A program made the position numbers and the translations under genes. A stretch of 64,000 nt of DNA, from NCBI GenBank assembly GCA_019096155.1, contig JAHCVI010000001.1:12735243-12799242 (forward strand). The letters are read 5' to 3'. Source of the DNA: Staphylotrichum longicolle. Its lineage: Eukaryota; Ascomycota; Sordariomycetes; Sordariales; Chaetomiaceae. This document shows positions 11,064 to 19,539 of this stretch, piece by piece; position 1 is the stretch's first letter, and each line of letters opens with the position of its first letter. The notes under the pieces are model-generated. The model had not been told where the DNA came from. It saw nothing but the letters and a program-made list of their open reading frames with translations, and ran no database searches.

Positions 11064-11964
11064 GCAGTAGGGTCGACCTATCTGCAAAGCAGATGCCGTC
11101 TCGGAATGTTGGCTGCCTCAGTTGTCGAGCCGGCGATATGAGTTTTGTGTTCAAATCAACCATTGGTCACTCGTTTTTGAACTAGATGGGGTTGAAACAG
11201 CAGAGAACAATCTTGATTCTCGTGCCGAGACTATGAAGACATCCTCAACGTACACGAAAACTCATGTCCTAGTCGTCTTGGTGTCTACATATCGTTGCTG
11301 AGCTCCTCGGAGCTTGGCACCGCGTGAATACTCGTTCCTCTTTTCTGTCAAAGGAGCTTAGCAATGTACCCTCTGTTGCCTCTCATCCGTTACTACTCCC
11401 TTAAATTCAGCGTGATAATTGTATCTGTTATCAGTGACCTGTTCAAGTTTCCTAGTATTTGGGCTAGTTGTGGGCCTTGCTGGGAGGACCGGATACCCAT
11501 AGGTGGCCCACTGGAGGACGGGAGACACATGACAGGCAGAGCAGGTCCCATCCGTCCATTCTTTTGAGGCAGAACCGACGGAACCAGTGTGTTCAAAGGA
11601 ACTTGGTCACACAGCCTCTTTTGTCCATCCAGACCCGGATTGTTTTGTCCTCTAAAGCCGACACCAGAGGTCTGTTCTTCAAGCGTCTGTTGGTGCGCGC
11701 GCGATGAACTTGGCTAGGGATTCTCCCATGGCATTCGGCTCCCGCGGGATCCGGTCAGATCCCGCGAATCCCGTTCCTCACACGACGTCACTTGGGACAT
11801 TGACTTGCCATTGACTCTGCGCAGTCGATGATAACACTTTCGTTACGTGCGGCTGTAGTGCTTAATATTTGCGCTTTCTGAACACAATCTTTTCAAATAC
11901 CAGACGTGAGCGCTCATCCTAGGCTGAGTCTGCCGCCTCACCAAACCACCCCCTGCAAAAAAAC
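11064..11964. other. intergenic stretch
   Basis: THI5 3' flank and promoter of the following deiminase gene. No coding or RNA gene is recognised. Confidence 0.5.
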
Positions 11965-13092
11965 ATGCCTCCACAGCGGTTCCTCTACCCAGGACATTTC
12001 TCTCGCCATATCGCAACAGTTCTCGGCTTTCCTTCCAGGGCCTCGCTTCCCACGCGGCTCCTCGAGTCCGCTCGGAGTGATATTGCGAGCCTAGCCGCCG
12101 CCATCTCCGAGTTCGAGCCTGTCCGACTCTATGCTCAGCCCAAGGATGTGGACACCGCACAGTGTATTGTCGGCCAGATGGTCCAGGAGTCTCATGGTGG
12201 CAACAGGAACATCAACATCATTCCCTTGGCTACGCACCACCTCTGGGTCCGTGACACCGGTCCGGTCTACGTGCGCGCAATGGATCCAGCCGACCGAGGA
12301 TCCCGATTTGCGATTGACTTCGGGTTCAGAGAATGGGGGCACAAGAATGAAATTCCGGTAGAAGACGAGCTGGAATGGCCGTCACTGGATCACACGGAGC
12401 TGCAAGACAACCACAACTTCGCAAGGAACGTCATCGAATCAGACCAGACTCCCTCGCCAGTGACGAGAATCCCATCCAAGCTCTGCCTCGAGGGCGGCGC
12501 ACTCGCGGTAGACGGTGAAGGCACTCTCCTAGCCACCGAAAGCAGTATTCTCAATCCCAACCGCAACCCCAATCTTTCTCGCGGCGAAGTCGAAACCGAA
12601 CTCCGACACAAGCTCGGCGTGGATAAAATCATCTGGTTTCCCGGCAAAGACGGCCTGGACGTCACAGATGTACACGTCGATGCTGAGGTGAACTTCATCC
12701 GCCCTGGTGTCGTTGTGCTCTCGCGACCGCATCCCACTGCTTCGAAGGAGTGGTGGCAGGTGCACGACGAGATCCTCGCTATCCTTCAGCAGACCACCGA
12801 TGCTAAGGGGAGGGAGTTTGAGATCCACGCCGTGGATGAACCGGATCCGAGCTGTCTGGACTCTTTTATGAGTAATGAGCGCCCTGCGACAAACTATGTC
12901 AATTTCTATTTTGTCAATGGAGGTGTGATTCTTCCGTACTTCGGAGACGAAGTGGCGGACAACAAAGCGTCGGAACTGTTTAAAAGGCTTTGTCCGGAGA
13001 GAGTTGTGAGGCCGGTGCAAGTTCGCACCCTTCCGTTGATTGGAGGAGTAATTCATTGCGCGACGCAGCAGGTGATTGATGTTGATGCCTAG
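11965..13092 (+). CDS. agmatine deiminase / Porphyromonas-type peptidyl-arginine deiminase family protein
   Basis: An intron-free 375-residue protein of the guanidino-group-modifying superfamily (PAD_porph). Family landmarks are in order: WVRDTGP at residues 94-100 (substrate-binding Asp97), the EGGAL motif at 176-180 (Glu/Gly of the active site), DVHVDAEVNF (catalytic His region) and the C-terminal catalytic cysteine C365 in GGVIHCATQQ. Agmatine deiminases hydrolyse agmatine to N-carbamoylputrescine plus ammonia; the same fold includes bacterial peptidyl-arginine deiminases, so the substrate is not certain. No signal peptide or membrane segment is visible, suggesting a cytosolic enzyme. The start is the first ATG after a CCTCACC-rich leader. 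Confidence 0.88.
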   Translation: MPPQRFLYPGHFSRHIATVLGFPSRASLPTRLLESARSDIASLAAAISEFEPVRLYAQPKDVDTAQCIVGQMVQESHGGNRNINIIPLATHHLWVRDTGPVYVRAMDPADRGSRFAIDFGFREWGHKNEIPVEDELEWPSLDHTELQDNHNFARNVIESDQTPSPVTRIPSKLCLEGGALAVDGEGTLLATESSILNPNRNPNLSRGEVETELRHKLGVDKIIWFPGKDGLDVTDVHVDAEVNFIRPGVVVLSRPHPTASKEWWQVHDEILAILQQTTDAKGREFEIHAVDEPDPSCLDSFMSNERPATNYVNFYFVNGGVILPYFGDEVADNKASELFKRLCPERVVRPVQVRTLPLIGGVIHCATQQVIDVDA

Positions 13093-13856
13093 TAGAAGGC
13101 TATGTGTATTGAACAGGTTTCAAACGAGTGTAAGATAGTGGAATCTCTGCCCAGCAAACTTTGCTACATCACTTGCTCTGATTGAGCGGTTTACCGTGCT
13201 CATCGTCCAACGTGGCGACCGTGGCCGCATGTCGATGTCCAAGACTGCAATCCATCCCAACGTATACTACAGGTCCTTACTCCAGATCCCCTCCGCGTTC
13301 CCGGATTAGGACCGACTCCGCGTACGCCGAACCATCTGCGTAGAAAACTGCGTAAAGAAATTCGCCCAAGGCATGTTGGCGCACAGGTGGTTGCATCTTA
13401 ATACCCATCTGCAGGATTTGCGGGCCGTAGGACTGCAGCTGTAACTGGAGACGATACCGAGATCCTGTCAGATGTAGCTGGCTACCCCTGTACTCGAATA
13501 AATAAGGACTAGAACTCTGTTGCATTGAAAGTAGGTAAGCTTCAACAGGTCGCGGTTATCAGCAAATTTGCCGTGATTAAACGAGATGATACCGAGATCC
13601 CCGAGCTTGCAGTGCAGTTGTGAATCAAAACCTGTCATACGACGCTGACAAGAATGGAACACTGGAAAACAGACTGCAATGGAAACCATGTGTGGGTATT
13701 TTACTGAGAGTTTTGAACATGGGCCTTTGATGGATTCTGTCACAGCATATAAGGCCTTCCGAAGAGCCATAACAGAACCGAGTGTTGGGCATCGAGCATC
13801 TCTCTTCATCGAAGCATTCTCTTGATCGCAGATCATCGTTCCCTTCATACGGCAAA
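13093..13856. other. intergenic stretch with a TATA-like element
   Basis: No gene is recognised. A TATA-like sequence (CATATAAGG, about 13745-13753) lies about 105 bases upstream of the next start codon. Confidence 0.4.
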
Positions 13857-14379
13857 ATGCACACCAAATTTCTCGGTATTGCAATGCTCTCCTTGCTCTC
13901 TGCCCTGAAGGCAGACGCACTGCCCGCAGGAGAGACCCCCGTGAAGAGAGCCAGCCCGGGTCTCTACCTCTGTGAGAATGCTCGCTTCCAGGGGTATTGC
14001 TATCATTACACCACTCCATGGGGATCTGCAGTAAGTCTTCCCTTTCTCTAAAACACGCCTTCTTTGGCAGGTTTCTGGGTTTGAAAAGAGAAAAGAACCC
14101 ACCTAACCACGTATGTCAGCTACCATCACGGATCGCTTCCCTCGGAGACCGCGGCGTTTCTGCAGCTGGAGCAGACTGGGGCAACTGGTGCACCCTATAC
14201 TCGTGAGTCTGCCTTTCGACTGTCAACCCCCCTTCCTGCAATAAATCTCCTTCTAACTCATTCGTAGGCAAGAGAACTGCCATGGCGAGGAGCTGCAGGT
14301 TTACTACCCGGGATACGAGAACCTGGCAAACACAGGCTGGAACGACAAGGCGCGAAGCTACAACTGTGCAGCCATCTAA
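13857..14379 (+). CDS. small secreted cysteine-containing protein
   Basis: Three exons: 13857..14030, 14120..14202 and 14268..14379, giving 122 residues. The introns are bounded by GTAAGT..GTCAG and GTGAGT..GTAG. Residues 1-20 form a signal peptide (MHTKFLGIAMLSLLSALKAD), followed by a possible KR processing site at residues 29-30. The mature part has cysteines in YLC, GYC, NWC, ENC and YNC, and short aromatic/Gly motifs (FQGYCYHY, LGDRGVSAAG, GWNDKARSYNC). These are reminiscent of one beta/gamma-crystallin-like unit found in some fungal secreted proteins; that fold call is inference. Size, secretion signal and cysteines fit an effector or cell-wall-associated protein. Confidence 0.75.
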
Positions 14380-14774
14380 CTGTGTGGCTTCATCCACGTA
14401 AGTACCCGATGAAAAGCTCCGCGCTCTGGCAAGGACCCATTACCTCAGGTAACTAAAGAGTCAGATTGCCAGAGAGCCCTCCAACTTCCAACCTTATGCT
14501 GCCCTTATTTGGCATCCTCGATGCTGGTTTTTTTCCACTCGGTTTTCCCAACATCTCTATGCAAATGCAGAGGATTTGGGTTGGGAAGGATATGGTGAAT
14601 ATCTGGAGGATGCGTATTGCGACGGGGTTGATGGATGGGGAAGCTTGGGAGGCGAGTAAACCAGGATGTGGTCTTCCTTGTTCAAGTTTGGTCTGGACTT
14701 GTCTTGGCAATGAAACAACCAGGTTCCACATGTTCAAGTCACCCATATGTTGTCATCTTCGTCCATTTGCGAGC
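14380..14774. other. intergenic stretch
   Basis: Nothing recognised. It precedes a relic in the same reading frame. Confidence 0.4.
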
Positions 14775-15276
14775 CTAGAACTCCTCAATGTCTCAACGAC
14801 TATAAAAGACCTAATTGATAACCTATCGTATATCGAGTTCTTTACTAACATCGACCTTGCAATAGACGTTATGTTATACCTAAACCTACCTAAGATCTAG
14901 ACGTAGCTTGGCCATATCGTCGCCCACTAGCGCTAGGTCCTCGCTATAATGGACTTTACGTACAACTCGGTCTACAGCGTTATCACTAACAGTGTTAAAA
15001 ACTACGACGTCTAGATAAAGCGCCACTTCTAGGTCGTCCAGCCTATGATTATCTAGTGGTGCGGCGAGGCGCTGTCCAAGGCTATGAAAAACCCCAGCTA
15101 GTTCGACGAGCCCCTCGTTCTCAAGGGCCTCACGAGGTTGTATACAGGGGTCACTACTATAAGCATCAACATGGCGTTTTACGACACGAGGACGTACCAG
15201 GCTGTTACTCGGCCGCCGGGCCTGCTGCCTGTGTAGGGAAGGGGTATTTGTTTGTTACTAGGCTCGACAGAGTAAA
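14775..15276 (+). pseudogene. relic of an unknown gene with RIP-like TAG stops
   Basis: One frame runs from before 14775 to the TAA at 15274-15276. It is interrupted by nine stop codons, all TAG: 14898, 14904, 14928, 14934, 15012, 15030, 15054, 15099 and 15234. No TAA or TGA occurs until the end. Between the stops the translation looks like a normal helical protein (for example DLIDNLSYIEFFTN, MDFTYNSVYSVITNS, LVLKGLTRLYTGVTTI). Sense-strand CAG to TAG is the change expected from repeat-induced point mutation (CpA to TpA), and TpA dinucleotides are visibly abundant here. The ancestral family is not recognised. It could be a captured gene piece or part of a repeat. Confidence 0.6.
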
Positions 15277-15816
15277 GTATTTAATTTGAAGCTGTTGTCA
15301 TAGGTGTTCGTTTTGACTGTGTGATTTAAGTGAGTTCATCGAAAATAGTGTCCGCCAGACGGGAGTGGCTACCTATTACTATTGTGGCAAACAGTCCTTG
15401 GTTCCTTCTGAGACTACCATACCTTACCTACCTATCTTATGTTTAGGGGTGCGGGAGATTCGCTGCTTGTCTGCTTGTGTAGGACATAGGACTAGTCCCT
15501 CCCATATAGTGAAAAACCCTGGTGGTTTTCTTGGCCTTCTACTTTGTTGAGTTTGATACCTTGTCGAAATGTGGCTAAGACCATCAACCAGCTCCCCGCC
15601 ATCTCAGGTGCTTATTCACGGCCGGTCGAGATCACCACGTACTGCCATGTATTGCGGGTTTTACTCAAAGCGGAAGGACAGGCATTGAACAGAACATGAC
15701 CATGCTGAAGTTGACATCAGTGCGGTTGGAAAACGTCGCTCAAAGGATAATGTTAGACTCAAGGCAGAGACGACCACTCCCCAGTGCCCCCATCTCAACC
15801 TCCCTCCCCAGCACCC
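15277..15816. other. intergenic stretch
   Basis: Moderately AT-rich with no coding signal recognised. Confidence 0.4.
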
Positions 15817-16030
15817 CTAAGAGATGAGACCTTCCGCACGGTCCAGCGCCTCCCCATAATACCCCCAAATATCACCCGTCACGACAAAATACACGCCCAG
15901 CTTCCCCTCGTCCGCAATCTTGTCCTAGGCTTGCGGGGGGTTGAGAACCTGACATTCAAGGACAAGCAAGAATACCTGCCTACCCTAGGTTTCCCTTGAC
16001 GGCGAGTGTGTATGGGTGTTCAATCCGGAA
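15817..16030 (-). pseudogene. 3' fragment of an unrecognised gene
   Basis: On the minus strand a coding-like stretch reads from about 16030 down to a TAG at 15819-15817. An exon ends HPYTLAVKGNLGRQ, followed by a possible intron of about 52 bases (donor CAG/GTATTC, acceptor CCTAG) and an exon DKIADEGKLGVYFVVTGDIW then GYYGEALDRAEGLIS. The frame is closed upstream (TAA just before LKFRIEHPY), so only a 3' piece remains. The ending looks like a folded enzyme C-terminus, but I cannot name the family. Confidence is low because the piece is short. Confidence 0.3.
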
Positions 16031-16070
16031 TTTCAATTATATTAGGCGACTAATCTCATTGATCATCTCC

Positions 16071-16955
16071 TCACATCCCTCCTAAGAAGAAGCCCACTGC
16101 GCCCACCATGCCGGCCAAACCCGCCGCGCCGGCAACGGCCAGCGGAGCAACGGCCAACGGCCGAGAGGCACCGTTCTGTCCGCAGGAGTCCGATTTGGCG
16201 CTGCACCCCTCTGCGGGCCGCGAGGCGGCCAAGCTCGCCACGACGGCCGAGTCCACCCTGACGCGGCACGGGTCCGCCGTCGGCTTCGGCCCGGACGAGT
16301 CCACCACGGCGCACGTGCCGCCGCCGTGCCACTTGGGCTGGAACGCGGGGGGCACAGCCACGGTCCGGGACGTGACGTTAATGGCCACGCCGAGTTCCGC
16401 GGGACACGGCCGACCGTCGGCCGTGGCGGCGACCGGGTCCATCGGCTGCGCGCCGGGCTGGACGATGAAGTCGACGGAGCGCCAGAAGGTGGCGTCGACG
16501 AGGAACTCGTGGTCTGCCGGGCGGCCGCCTGTGAACGAGTCCTCGACGCAGCTCTGCCAGCTGGCGAGCCAGCCGAGCCGCCAGCGGCCCTCGGTGGCCT
16601 TGAGGTCGTTTTTCTGGCTGAACTGGGTCTCGAAGAAGTAAGTCTCGTTGGCGGGGAGGGTCGAGAGGTTGGCGTTTCGGAGGTATACGGTCGATACGGC
16701 GAGGGGGTGGTTGAGAAACTCGTCGGACCGGTCGTAGACGCCGAACACAACCTCGAGGTTGAGGTGCGCGGCGAGCGCGGCGTTTTGGACGGCGAAGATG
16801 ACGGGTAACGTGTCGTTCGCTCCCGGCGCGTACGTGTCGTTGCGTGGGAACATCAAGTCGACCTCGACCACGCCGGCGCCAGCAGCCGCGGCGTCGGCCA
16901 CGAGGCCAGCCAGCGAAGCCACGAGGGGCCAGACGGTCGGGGAGGAGAGATGCAT
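16071..16955 (-). CDS. secreted DUF7136-like protein with C-terminal hydrophobic anchor
   Basis: An intron-free 294-residue protein from the ATG at 16955. That ATG was chosen because it begins a signal peptide (residues 1-24, MHLSSPTVWPLVASLAGLVA then DAAAA); the frame is open to 17186, but that extension is low-complexity and would bury the signal. The mature domain opens VVEVDLMFPRNDTYAP and contains several N-glycosylation sequons (NDT, NLS, NET, NVT) and six or more cysteines (for example SCVED, GTCAV, DPCRV, GCSAK, SCGQ), as in the fungal secreted DUF7136 family. A hydrophobic, Gly/Ala-rich C-terminal tail suggests GPI anchoring. Its function is unknown. Confidence 0.72.
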   Translation of the reverse strand: MHLSSPTVWPLVASLAGLVADAAAAGAGVVEVDLMFPRNDTYAPGANDTLPVIFAVQNAALAAHLNLEVVFGVYDRSDEFLNHPLAVSTVYLRNANLSTLPANETYFFETQFSQKNDLKATEGRWRLGWLASWQSCVEDSFTGGRPADHEFLVDATFWRSVDFIVQPGAQPMDPVAATADGRPCPAELGVAINVTSRTVAVPPAFQPKWHGGGTCAVVDSSGPKPTADPCRVRVDSAVVASLAASRPAEGCSAKSDSCGQNGASRPLAVAPLAVAGAAGLAGMVGAVGFFLGGM

Positions 16956-17592
16956 GCTGCCGGCCGAGAAGGGATATCTCCGGTTGGGGGTTGAAGAAGA
17001 GACTGGAAACTGGCAGGATGCCTGTGGAGCAGAACTGCTGCGTGTGGGAGGCAGGCAAAGAAGAAAGGCGATATTTCTGTCTGTGGGAGGGCCGCTCTGT
17101 GGAGGGGTTGGAAAGGGAGTTGAAGCCCTGAAGGAGCTGGAAGTGGGCTCGCCGGCTGCCTCTCCAATTTCCAGAATGGGCAACAAAGGAGGCGCAGCAG
17201 CTCGGACTTACACAGCCAAGAACAGAGCTCGGACTTACAGTACACAGCCAAGAACAGAGCTAACTCGGCCCCTGCATCGATCCAACTCCAAGAACTCAAC
17301 TCGCGGCTGGCCAATGCGCGAACCGCTTGGCGAGCTTGGCGCGTTTGAGTCGGGCGAGCTTGGCCTTCCCGCGGGGACTCTGGTGATGATGTGGACGAAG
17401 GCGAACCGGATCACGGCATCTTTAATGACCCAGCATTCTCCTCATTAAAGAATGGTATTTTGACGTCTCGACGCAACCCAACTGAGATGACAGGTGAAGA
17501 TTTGGACTTAGACGTGTGGGACTTCAGCACCGCGTCCACGGTCGAACTTTGCGAACACACTAGGATTGCCCTCTCCCGAGATCACGCCCGCA
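16956..17592. other. intergenic region between divergent genes
   Basis: Promoter region shared by the minus-strand DUF7136-like gene and the plus-strand zinc-finger gene. It contains a short near-perfect duplication around 17205-17262 (GCTCGGACTTACA.. and CACAGCCAAGAACAGAGCT each occur twice). Confidence 0.5.
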
Positions 17593-19239
17593 ATGGATGA
17601 CCCTCGAGTTCCTAGCCGCGCCCGTGGCTCTGAAGCGGGTGCGTCTGTGGCAGCCGCAGACCCAGCAACTACCACGGCAGAGATGAAACCTGACGGAGTC
17701 CCAATTAAACGTGGTTCGAGTGAGGGTCCCGGATACACAGTCTCTGATCATCTCAGCTTCAGTGACATCTACCGTGCGCCATATTTCAACTCTGATGGAG
17801 GCGAATCACTGGGAGACTCGTCCGTTATGACCGAAGATGTTTGGAACTCGGCGGTCTCGGTAGATGAGCTCATTGGGGGCTCGGGCAATTCGACGTCAAC
17901 ATTTGTTGATGCACTCGCTCACCGGCTATTTGAGGAGTATCGAAAGCTCATCATCCCGCCGCGGATGGATGAACGGCGCATTCGCGTTCCCTCGTGCGGC
18001 ACACATGGAGCGACACCGCAGACCACCATCGAGCTTTCTTCCCAGCCTTCGCGTCAAACTACTCTACATCAGCGACATCCTGGCCGTGATGGGAACCGAG
18101 GAAAAAGGAATCTAGGCCAGGATTCCGACGACGAGGAGCCGCAAAGACCCCCATCGAAGAAGAAAAGAGTCAAGGCGCCCAGTCCACGAAGGGCAGCCAA
18201 GCAGCTGGCTTGTCTTTTCTGGAAGCTGGACCCAAGCACGCACCGGGAGTGCTTCAGACTGACGCTCAAGGACACCTCGCGACTCAAGCAGCATCTTAAC
18301 AGAAAACATGCTCCCGAATACTATTGTGAGTGCTGTTTGACTGTCTTGCCTAACGAGGAGGCCCACAGGGAACATATCAAACCAACGGTCATGGCTTGTC
18401 TGCCAAGAACGAGCTCCTTCCCGGGCATTACCTACCAGCAACGCGGCCAGCTGTCGAAGAAGTCTGACCCGCGCCAGTCAGAGATACAGCGGTGGTATTC
18501 CATGTGGAAGATTGTGTTTCCGGATCAGCCGCCTCCTGCCTCACCGTACATCGACACCGAGCTTTCCGAAGACATGTCCAGATTCATGGAGTGTGCTTAT
18601 GCCCAAGGCCCCGTCATCATGGCTGCTGAGCTCATGGCTGCTGAGCTCATGGCTGCTCTTAGCCAACAGAACGTCCCGGGTGCAACGGCAACAGCATTGC
18701 CTGAGGAATCCACTGCAACTCTGCACCAAGCCGTGTCACGGTCCCTGACTTTGATTTTCGAGGAATGGCTGGCTAAACGGGAATCAAGTCGCCAGTCAGC
18801 CGGGGCTGATCACTCGGAAAGTGTCACACCGGAATCCCAGCCCCCAGTGTCCTTAACGGATCAGCCGAGCTCAGGTTCAACTTCTTCCCAGACCCACGCG
18901 ACACCGACAGCTCCCGTGCCTGGCGTGCCATTTCTGGACAGCACCATCATGAACCCGGGTACCGTGTTGCCTCAGGAACGACGGGCTCCGGAACCGTTTC
19001 GTTTGGCACAAGCTGGGACCTTGAGTTGTGAGCTTCAGATACCAGGAGAGGGAGATGCTCCACAGGGCTGGGGTGATGATCAAGACTGGTCGTTTCTTGA
19101 TGTGAGTATCGGTGTCCCGCGAGTCATGGATATGGCCGCTTCGAGTGGAACAGGGGGGTTTGACATGGTTGGATTTGAAGGTGGATTCGACCCTGTTTGG
19201 TGCAACATCGAAGGCGGGGAGGAGCAGGGGACTCAGTGA
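17593..19239 (+). CDS. C2H2-type zinc-finger protein (fungal-specific)
   Basis: A single-exon, 548-residue protein from the ATG at 17593. The N-terminal 190 residues are acidic and disordered; a basic patch with a KKKRVK nuclear-localisation-like cluster comes at about 192-205. A compact zinc-binding block follows (about 212-265), reading CLFWKLDPSTHREC..LKQHLNRKH..YYCECC..HREH. This is the degenerate C2H2 arrangement common in fungal proteins found near HET and NLR genes. The C-terminal half is Ser/Pro/Thr-rich and acidic, like an activation domain. A 15-base tandem repeat at about 18618-18654 encodes MAAEL twice plus MAA. It starts a same-strand run of four genes; the next starts 300 bp downstream and shares a KPDGVP motif in its N-terminal region. 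A nuclear role is inferred. Confidence 0.72.
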   Translation: MDDPRVPSRARGSEAGASVAAADPATTTAEMKPDGVPIKRGSSEGPGYTVSDHLSFSDIYRAPYFNSDGGESLGDSSVMTEDVWNSAVSVDELIGGSGNSTSTFVDALAHRLFEEYRKLIIPPRMDERRIRVPSCGTHGATPQTTIELSSQPSRQTTLHQRHPGRDGNRGKRNLGQDSDDEEPQRPPSKKKRVKAPSPRRAAKQLACLFWKLDPSTHRECFRLTLKDTSRLKQHLNRKHAPEYYCECCLTVLPNEEAHREHIKPTVMACLPRTSSFPGITYQQRGQLSKKSDPRQSEIQRWYSMWKIVFPDQPPPASPYIDTELSEDMSRFMECAYAQGPVIMAAELMAAELMAALSQQNVPGATATALPEESTATLHQAVSRSLTLIFEEWLAKRESSRQSAGADHSESVTPESQPPVSLTDQPSSGSTSSQTHATPTAPVPGVPFLDSTIMNPGTVLPQERRAPEPFRLAQAGTLSCELQIPGEGDAPQGWGDDQDWSFLDVSIGVPRVMDMAASSGTGGFDMVGFEGGFDPVWCNIEGGEEQGTQ

Positions 19240-19539
19240 GGCGCACGAGACCTGTTGGGGGCAACGTCATTCAAGCGAAGGATAGCGAAGGGTTGAGGTT
19301 TTTAGGAAGAGAGAAAGGGCCCTGGGAAACACTGCTCACCTCAGTTCCAGGTTGGTGGCGGCTTTCAGGGTTAGGGCTATAGCGGAGCGAAAGTTTGGAA
19401 GTTGGTGCCTAATGTTAACCAATCCTGCTCCTTGAAAATCATCGCAAACCTCCTTCATGCCCCCGAGTCCCTCCATCAGATCCTCCCAAAAGCCACACGT
19501 CTTCAACGCCCCATCAAGAGCAGTTTCAAATCTTTTATC
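19240..19539. other. short intergenic spacer
   Basis: Nothing beyond the likely terminator and promoter of the flanking same-strand genes. Confidence 0.4.

Noticed and set aside
9963..11087. 374-codon minus-strand ORF opposite THI5
   Set aside because: Antisense of a highly expressed GC-biased gene; translation is Val/Asp/His-rich without domains.
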